Source of the DNA: Bacteroidales bacterium
GTDB lineage: Bacteria > Bacteroidota > Bacteroidia > Bacteroidales > ML635J-15
Assembly: GCA_023228725.1 (NCBI GenBank)
Contig: JALOAQ010000091.1
Coordinates: forward strand, 1 to 11,902
Direction: 5' to 3'
Length of the DNA stretch: 11,902 nt
Part shown: positions 7,850 to 11,902 of the stretch, in pieces
How positions within the stretch are numbered: position 1 is the stretch's first letter
Layout of the letters: every line of letters starts with the position of its first letter
Position numbers and translations under genes: made by a program
Notes under the pieces: generated by a model
Seen by the model: the letters and a program-made list of their open reading frames with translations, nothing else
Database searches by the model: none
Told to the model about the DNA's origin: nothing

Positions 7850-10201
7850 ATGGTGCCCAAACAAAATATAGAATTACAAAAAGAATATTCAGTAAGCAAA
7901 ATTACTGGCAGGTGGGGGATTAGAAGGCGTATTCGAAAACTTGGAATTAATTCGGAAACAAAATTAAGTTTTACCAAAAAAAGTAAATTAGCTTATTACA
8001 AGTTTCATTTTACTAATTGTAAGCGAAAAAGACGACTTCCTGCGAATTATTTAAAATTTATAAAATTTGTAGAGTCAGATAATCCCCAACTTCAAGCTAT
8101 TCTTTTTGAAGATCATTCTAATATTTCTATTGATGTTTTTTCTAATGAAGAAACTCTTGATACAAATATTTTTGAAAATAAGACAGAATATAAATTTAAT
8201 GAATATAATTTTTCTATAAATTATTTGCCTAAAGTTTCTTCAATTTATGGCGAGGATTATCAACGTAAAAAGCTTAGGAATAAAGTTTTAACAGATTTTC
8301 CCGATGTTTTTTTGGGCATAGTTGATTTTGAAAATTTAGAAGCTGATTTAAATTTAGTTACCCAGTTTATAGACATGGATGCAAAAATTGTTTTAGCATT
8401 ACGCAACTATAATCCTGAGGGCGGTTCTTATTATGCTGATTTTGAATTGTTAAGCAAACTTTTGGGAGTTCCTATTATAAATTATTCCGAAATTGAAGAA
8501 GGAAATTCTGTAAGAGAAAAAATTTTAGAGACCTTAATAAAAACTCATCAAAATACAGAGCCTTATGTAAGGCATATTCATATCAATTATGGACGACAAG
8601 TAGAGCAATCAATTTCTAAATTAAAAAAGTTTTTAAAACGCAGGTCAAAAGCTGATTATGTTGCTTCGCCACGTTACTTGGCAATTGGTTTATTGGAAAA
8701 AGACAGTTTAGTTCATAAGTTATTTGACGGTTTGCCTTGCCATAAGCGGGTTAAACGTAAAGCTGATAAGCAAATAAAAAGATTAGAAAAGCTTTATGAC
8801 GATCATATTTTTAATATAATTAAAAAATCTCGTAAAGCTTATGTAAATGGCGCAATAACAGAAATTACCGCTGGTAAAAAACCTGAAACTAAATCAAAAA
8901 AAATAGATAAAATTCTAACTCATAAATATTTTGGGATTCCAATTTTTATAGCTTTTATGGGTTTAACATTTTTTGCAACTTTTGAGCTTGGTAAATATCC
9001 AATGGAGTGGTTAGAAAACGGGGTCGATTATTTGGCTAAATATTTATCAAAAGTGATGGCTCCCGGCTTTTTTAAAGATTTGGTTCTTGATGGTGCCATT
9101 GATGGAGTAGGGGGAGTCTTAGTGTTTTTACCAAATATTTTCATCTTATTTTTCTTTATTGGAATTTTGGAAAACACTGGCTATATGTCTCGTGCAGCAT
9201 TTTTGATGGATAAATATATGCACAGAATTGGTTTGCATGGAAAATCCTTTATTCCAATGATTATGGGTTTTGGTTGCACTGTGCCAGCAATTATGAGTAC
9301 AAGAATTTTAGAAAATAAGCGAGATAGAATTTTAACTATGATGATTTTGCCTTTTATGTCTTGTTCGGCAAAATTACCAGTTTATATTCTAATGATTTCT
9401 GCATTTTTTCCAGAAAATCCTGTTCTTATTTTGTTTGGAATTTATATGTTTGGAATAATTTTAGCTCTTATTATTTCAAGTTTTTTTAGCAAAACTATTT
9501 TAAAACAAAGAGAAGCTCCTTTTGTGATGGAATTGTTGCCATATCGCAAGCCTACAACAAAATTACTTTTAACTTATACTTGGGATAGAGGTAAAGAATA
9601 TTTGAAAAAAATTGGAGGAGTTATTTTAATTGGCTCAATAATAATATGGCTTTTAGGTTATTTTCCAAAAAATATTGATTATTCAAAGGACTATCAAGCA
9701 TTAATAAGTGCAGAAACAAAACTTGAAGAACCAAATATAGAAAAAATTCACGAACTTGAATTTCAAAAACGTAGTGAAGAGCATGAAAAATCCTATATTG
9801 GAAAAATTGGTCATTTTATTAAGCCTGTGATGAAGCCTTTAGGTTTTGATTGGAAAATGAGTGTTTCGATTCTTGCAGGTATTGCAGGAAAAGAAATTAC
9901 TGTTAGTACAATGGGGGTTCTATATCAGGCAGACGATGACTTGGAAACAGGTTCTTTGCAAAATAAACTTAAAGCTGAAACTTATGCTTTTGGTGAAAAA
10001 GCCGGTGAAAAAGTGTATAATCCTGCCGTTGCATTGGCTTTTATATTATTTATTTTAATTTATTTCCCTTGTATAGCCACAATTTCTGCTATTTGGAAAG
10101 AATCTAAACTTAAATGGGCAATTTTTTCTGGCATTTATACAACCAGTATAGCTTGGCTTGTGTCTTTTGCAGCTTACCAAATTGCTAAACATTTTATTTA
10201 A
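7850..10201 (+). CDS. feoB: FeoA-FeoB fusion ferrous iron permease with degenerate GTPase domain
   Basis: FeoB is an inner-membrane ferrous iron transporter normally controlled by an N-terminal GTPase. In this 783-residue protein, about 14-75 resemble FeoA (KITGRWGIRRRIRKLG) and about 80-230 align with the FeoB G domain. No P-loop GxxxxGK[ST] is present. The DxxG motif is replaced by YLPK (125-128), and the NxxD position reads RNYN (185-188). IVDFENLEADLNL (157-169) still shows the homology. The helical regulatory domain follows (about 240-345), then KIDKILTHKYFGIPIF (351-366), where the membrane part begins. That part is conserved: ENTGYMSRAAFLMD, GFGCTVPAIM (473-482) with Cys476, PFMSCSAKLPVY (501-512) with Cys505, and the C-terminal AGIAGKE and STMGVLY. 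The reading frame is continuous, so this is not a frameshift. Inference: transport is GTP-independent, regulated by a partner, or served by another FeoB. Substrate Fe(II) is the family default. Confidence 0.9.
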   Translation: MVPKQNIELQKEYSVSKITGRWGIRRRIRKLGINSETKLSFTKKSKLAYYKFHFTNCKRKRRLPANYLKFIKFVESDNPQLQAILFEDHSNISIDVFSNEETLDTNIFENKTEYKFNEYNFSINYLPKVSSIYGEDYQRKKLRNKVLTDFPDVFLGIVDFENLEADLNLVTQFIDMDAKIVLALRNYNPEGGSYYADFELLSKLLGVPIINYSEIEEGNSVREKILETLIKTHQNTEPYVRHIHINYGRQVEQSISKLKKFLKRRSKADYVASPRYLAIGLLEKDSLVHKLFDGLPCHKRVKRKADKQIKRLEKLYDDHIFNIIKKSRKAYVNGAITEITAGKKPETKSKKIDKILTHKYFGIPIFIAFMGLTFFATFELGKYPMEWLENGVDYLAKYLSKVMAPGFFKDLVLDGAIDGVGGVLVFLPNIFILFFFIGILENTGYMSRAAFLMDKYMHRIGLHGKSFIPMIMGFGCTVPAIMSTRILENKRDRILTMMILPFMSCSAKLPVYILMISAFFPENPVLILFGIYMFGIILALIISSFFSKTILKQREAPFVMELLPYRKPTTKLLLTYTWDRGKEYLKKIGGVILIGSIIIWLLGYFPKNIDYSKDYQALISAETKLEEPNIEKIHELEFQKRSEEHEKSYIGKIGHFIKPVMKPLGFDWKMSVSILAGIAGKEITVSTMGVLYQADDDLETGSLQNKLKAETYAFGEKAGEKVYNPAVALAFILFILIYFPCIATISAIWKESKLKWAIFSGIYTTSIAWLVSFAAYQIAKHFI

Positions 10202-10221
10202 ATATTTTGCATAATTTTTCT

Positions 10222-10278
10222 GCCTGTTTTGTCATGATTTTTGCAATAAATAGCAAAAATCCCGCCAAAACCCCCACT
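10222..10278. repeat. Palindromic intergenic repeat, copy 1
   Basis: A 57-bp element repeated at 10444-10500 with one mismatch. Its core is a perfect 9-bp stem, GATTTTTGC (10236-10244) with GCAAAAATC (10253-10261), around an 8-base loop. Outside a 4x4 internal mismatch (TCAT against CCGC), GTTTTG (10226-10231) pairs with CAAAAC (10266-10271). The only difference from copy 2 (A or G at the last loop base) falls in the loop. Confidence 0.9.
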
Positions 10279-10366
10279 TTTTTAAAAAAACCAACACCCC
10301 ATTCTAGATTATACGTAAATTTCATAAAAAAGTTTCGTTTTTCGCCTTTAAATCGGTTCGAGTTTT

Positions 10367-10381
10367 AAAAGTCGGACTTTT
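10367..10381. repeat. Short palindrome between the two repeat copies
   Basis: AAAAGTC and GACTTTT flank a single central G, followed by more T. As RNA it could form a small AT-closed hairpin with a T tail, so it might be a weak terminator. A second, weaker palindrome centred on TCAGCTGA lies at 10389-10407. Confidence 0.4.
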
Positions 10382-10443
10382 TAATAAATAAAATCAGCTG
10401 AATTTTATATTTTCACGTTTTTTTAAAATTAAACTTTCTTTCC

Positions 10444-10500
10444 GCCTGTTTTGTCATGATTTTTGCAATAAATGGCAAAAATCCCGCCAAAACCCCCACT
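10444..10500. repeat. Palindromic intergenic repeat, copy 2
   Basis: Direct repeat of 10222-10278, 222 bp downstream and in the same orientation, with 56 of 57 bases identical. The stem arms are GATTTTTGC (10458-10466) and GCAAAAATC (10475-10483), and the outer arms are GTTTTG (10448-10453) and CAAAAC (10488-10493). It ends about 58 bases before the promoter of the TPP-controlled receptor. Confidence 0.9.
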
Positions 10501-10557
10501 ACCCACTAAATTAAAACAACTTGTTTAAAAACATTTTTATTTAATTAAAATAAGCTT

Positions 10558-10565
10558 TATCTTTG
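10558..10565 (+). promoter_or_regulatory. Promoter -7 element for the TPP-controlled transcript
   Basis: TATCTTTG fits the Bacteroidetes TAnnTTTG element. It lies just before the aptamer, so transcription would begin near 10570. The matching upstream TTG is not at the normal distance (the nearest, at 10521, is too far; the expected position holds only T-rich sequence), so the promoter is weaker or the -33 site is degenerate. Confidence 0.5.
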
Positions 10566-10569
10566 TACC

Positions 10570-10650
10570 GTCTTTTAGACAGGGGTGCCAAACAGGCTGA
10601 GATCATACCCTTTGAACCTGATGTGGATAATGCCGCCGTAGGGAGGAATT
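10570..10650 (+). ncRNA. TPP riboswitch aptamer (THI element)
   Basis: The conserved blocks of the thiamin pyrophosphate aptamer occur in order. GGGGTGCC is at 10582-10589 and CTGAGA at 10597-10602. ATACCC (10605-10610) pairs with GGGT at 10583-10586. GAACCTGAT is at 10614-10622, GGATAATGCC at 10625-10634 and GTAGGGA at 10638-10644. P3 is minimal, GCC with GGC around five bases. The P5 stem is GTGG with CCGC where E. coli thiM has CTGG with CCAG, so pairing is kept by compensating changes. An outer P1 stem is not obvious. A small GTCT-TTT-AGAC hairpin sits at the 5' edge. The aptamer controls the receptor gene downstream. Confidence 0.95.
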
Positions 10651-10716
10651 GATTAAAACCGTTTAGTTTCATCCCGATTAAATTTTTATTAACTTAATAT
10701 TTAATTATTATGAAAC
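10641..10716 (+). promoter_or_regulatory. Proposed riboswitch expression platform that hides the start codon
   Basis: GTTTCAT (10666-10672) is perfectly complementary to ATGAAAC (10710-10716), the start codon and next bases of the receptor gene. Just inside, ATTAAAT (10677-10683) pairs with ATTTAAT (10699-10705), and the two stems are separated by a symmetric 4x4 internal loop, giving one long hairpin. Alternatively GGGAGGAA (10641-10648), which includes the last conserved bases of the aptamer, pairs with TTCATCCC (10668-10675) at 7 of 8 positions. The two folds exclude each other, so TPP binding could free the blocking strand. This is an inference from pairing only. Confidence 0.5.
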
Positions 10717-11902
10717 GTTTTTTTGTGTTTATGTATTTTGTTTTTTTCGCTTACTTAATTCAAGCTCAAGTTATTAGCGGAAAAATTGTTGACGAAAATA
10801 ATAATCCTCTTCTTGGAGCAAGTGTGATTATTGAAAACACCTTTTTAGGTACAAGTTCTGATAGTAATGGCAACTTTTCCATTAAATGTAAATTTACTGA
10901 TTGTAAACTTTTGGTTTCTTATCTTGGATTTGAAACAATTTCGCAAAGTGTTAAATTAAGTGGCGAAAATACTAATATTGGTAAATTGGTTATGAAACCT
11001 TCTGCTTATATGAGCGATGAAGTTGTTGTAAAAGCAACCAGAGCATATGATAATTCTCCGCTTACTTTTACTAGCATGAATTATGAAGAATTGCAAAAAC
11101 GTAATTCAGGACAAGATTTAGCTTATATCTTAGAATTATCTCCTTCAGTTGTGGCAAGTAGTGAAGCCGGTACAGGAATTGGAAATACCAGTTTTAGAGT
11201 TCGTGGCACAGACCCAACTCGCATAAATGTTAGTGTAAACGGAATTCCACTTAATGATGCTGAATCTCAAGCTGTTTTTTGGGTTAATATGCCTGATTTT
11301 TCTGAATCTGTAAATAATTTACAACTTACTCGCGGCGTTGGTGCTTCAACAAATGGAGCAGCAGCTTTTGGTGCAAGTATTAACATGTTTACAGGTTCTC
11401 TAAGTTCTAAACCATATGCAGAAGTTTCAAGTATGTTTGGAAGTTTTAATACGTTTAGGGAAAATATTAAACTTGGAACAGGAATCTTGAATAATGGTTT
11501 TTCTTTTGATTTACGACTTTCAAAACTTGATAGCGATGGTTATGTGGAAAATTCATATTCCGACCACTCTTCCATGATGTTGAGTGCCGCTTGGAGAGGA
11601 AAAACAAGTTTTTTAAGAGCAAATATTATTAGAGGAAATCAAAAAACAGGAATTACTTGGTATGGATGCCCCCAAGAAATAATGGATACAAACAGAACTT
11701 ATAATCCTGCTGGCGAATATTTTGATGAATATGGAAATAGAAAAATTTATAGAGATAATTCTGATAATTATATCCAAACTCATTATCAATTGATGTATTC
11801 AAAAGATATAAATCAAAAATTAGATTTTAGTGCAGCCATTCATTATACACGCGGAGATGGATATTATGAACAATATAAAATGAACCAGAAATTTTCAAAA
11901 TA
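10710..11902 (+). CDS. TonB-dependent outer-membrane receptor, TPP-riboswitch controlled (probable thiamin uptake), 3' partial
   Basis: Outer-membrane receptors of this family bind a ligand outside the cell and import it with energy from TonB-ExbBD. The 397 residues visible start with a signal peptide (MKRFFVFMYFVFFAYLIQAQ, 1-20). A carboxypeptidase-regulatory-like domain follows (about 21-105; VISGKIVDENNNPLLGASV), as is usual for Bacteroidota receptors. The plug domain (about 115-225) has FRVRGTDPTRINVSVNGIPLND and GVGASTNGAAAFGASINM, and the first barrel strands come next. The frame is open to the window end. No SusD-like partner is visible. ATG 10710 is chosen because it begins the signal peptide; no Shine-Dalgarno sequence precedes it. 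The TPP aptamer directly upstream points to thiamin, its phosphates or precursors, in line with known THI-element-regulated outer-membrane thiamin transporters in Bacteroides. The substrate is inferred from regulation, not from residues. Confidence 0.93.
   Translation, partial: MKRFFVFMYFVFFAYLIQAQVISGKIVDENNNPLLGASVIIENTFLGTSSDSNGNFSIKCKFTDCKLLVSYLGFETISQSVKLSGENTNIGKLVMKPSAYMSDEVVVKATRAYDNSPLTFTSMNYEELQKRNSGQDLAYILELSPSVVASSEAGTGIGNTSFRVRGTDPTRINVSVNGIPLNDAESQAVFWVNMPDFSESVNNLQLTRGVGASTNGAAAFGASINMFTGSLSSKPYAEVSSMFGSFNTFRENIKLGTGILNNGFSFDLRLSKLDSDGYVENSYSDHSSMMLSAAWRGKTSFLRANIIRGNQKTGITWYGCPQEIMDTNRTYNPAGEYFDEYGNRKIYRDNSDNYIQTHYQLMYSKDINQKLDFSAAIHYTRGDGYYEQYKMNQKFSK

Larger units (their letters stand above)
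10202..10569. other. Non-coding, repeat-bearing intergenic stretch
   Basis: No plausible gene is seen between the permease stop and the TPP leader. The stretch is very AT-rich and holds two copies of a 57-bp palindromic element, a short palindrome between them, a second weaker one, and a -7-like promoter element at its right end. The first palindromic element begins 20 bases after the permease stop and could act as its terminator. Confidence 0.7.

Noticed and set aside
8087..8539. Frameshift or sequencing error explaining the missing GTPase motifs
   Set aside because: The reading frame is open and homology to FeoB continues on both sides and within the domain; the changes are substitutions at separate motifs.
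10222..10500. CRISPR array
   Set aside because: Only two repeat copies, 165 bases apart, each a long palindrome; no spacer series and no cas genes.

Overview
The window looks like a chromosomal segment of a low-GC member of the Bacteroidota, probably of the Bacteroidia. The support is a secreted protease with a type IX secretion (T9SS) C-terminal sorting domain, a TonB-dependent receptor with a carboxypeptidase-regulatory-like N-terminal extension, near absence of Shine-Dalgarno sequences, and several matches to the Bacteroidetes promoter form TTG-N17-23-TAnnTTTG. All genes read on the + strand. Both end genes run off the window.

Layout. (1) 1-3501: a 5'-truncated, multidomain, trypsin-fold secreted protease of the lysyl-endopeptidase type. 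It carries two near-copies of a PKD plus jelly-roll-like module, a third PKD and a T9SS tail. (2) 3521-3997: a small PaaI-like hotdog thioesterase. (3) 4134-7751: sufB-sufC-sufD, the Fe-S cluster scaffold complex, with its own promoter and no sufS, sufE or sufU beside it. (4) 7850-10201: a FeoB-family ferrous iron permease with an N-terminal FeoA-like domain. Its permease core is well conserved, but its GTPase region has lost the recognisable nucleotide-binding motifs. (5) 10202-10569: AT-rich non-coding DNA with two 57-bp copies of a palindromic element. (6) 10570-10709: a TPP riboswitch leader. (7) 10710-11902: a 3'-truncated TonB-dependent receptor, by its riboswitch probably for thiamin or a thiamin derivative.

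How the parts relate. The Suf genes and the FeoB-like permease form an iron and Fe-S neighbourhood, although the permease appears to have its own promoter and possibly a leaderless mRNA. The receptor is separately controlled. The leader can be folded so that the 3' strand of the TPP aptamer and the start codon compete for the same short segment, which suggests translational control by hiding the AUG rather than a Shine-Dalgarno site.

The most unusual items are the FeoA-FeoB fusion with a decayed G domain, the start-codon-sequestering fold behind the TPP aptamer, the repeated palindromic element, and the mosaic divergence between the two internal modules of the protease. No complete unknown multi-gene system was seen.
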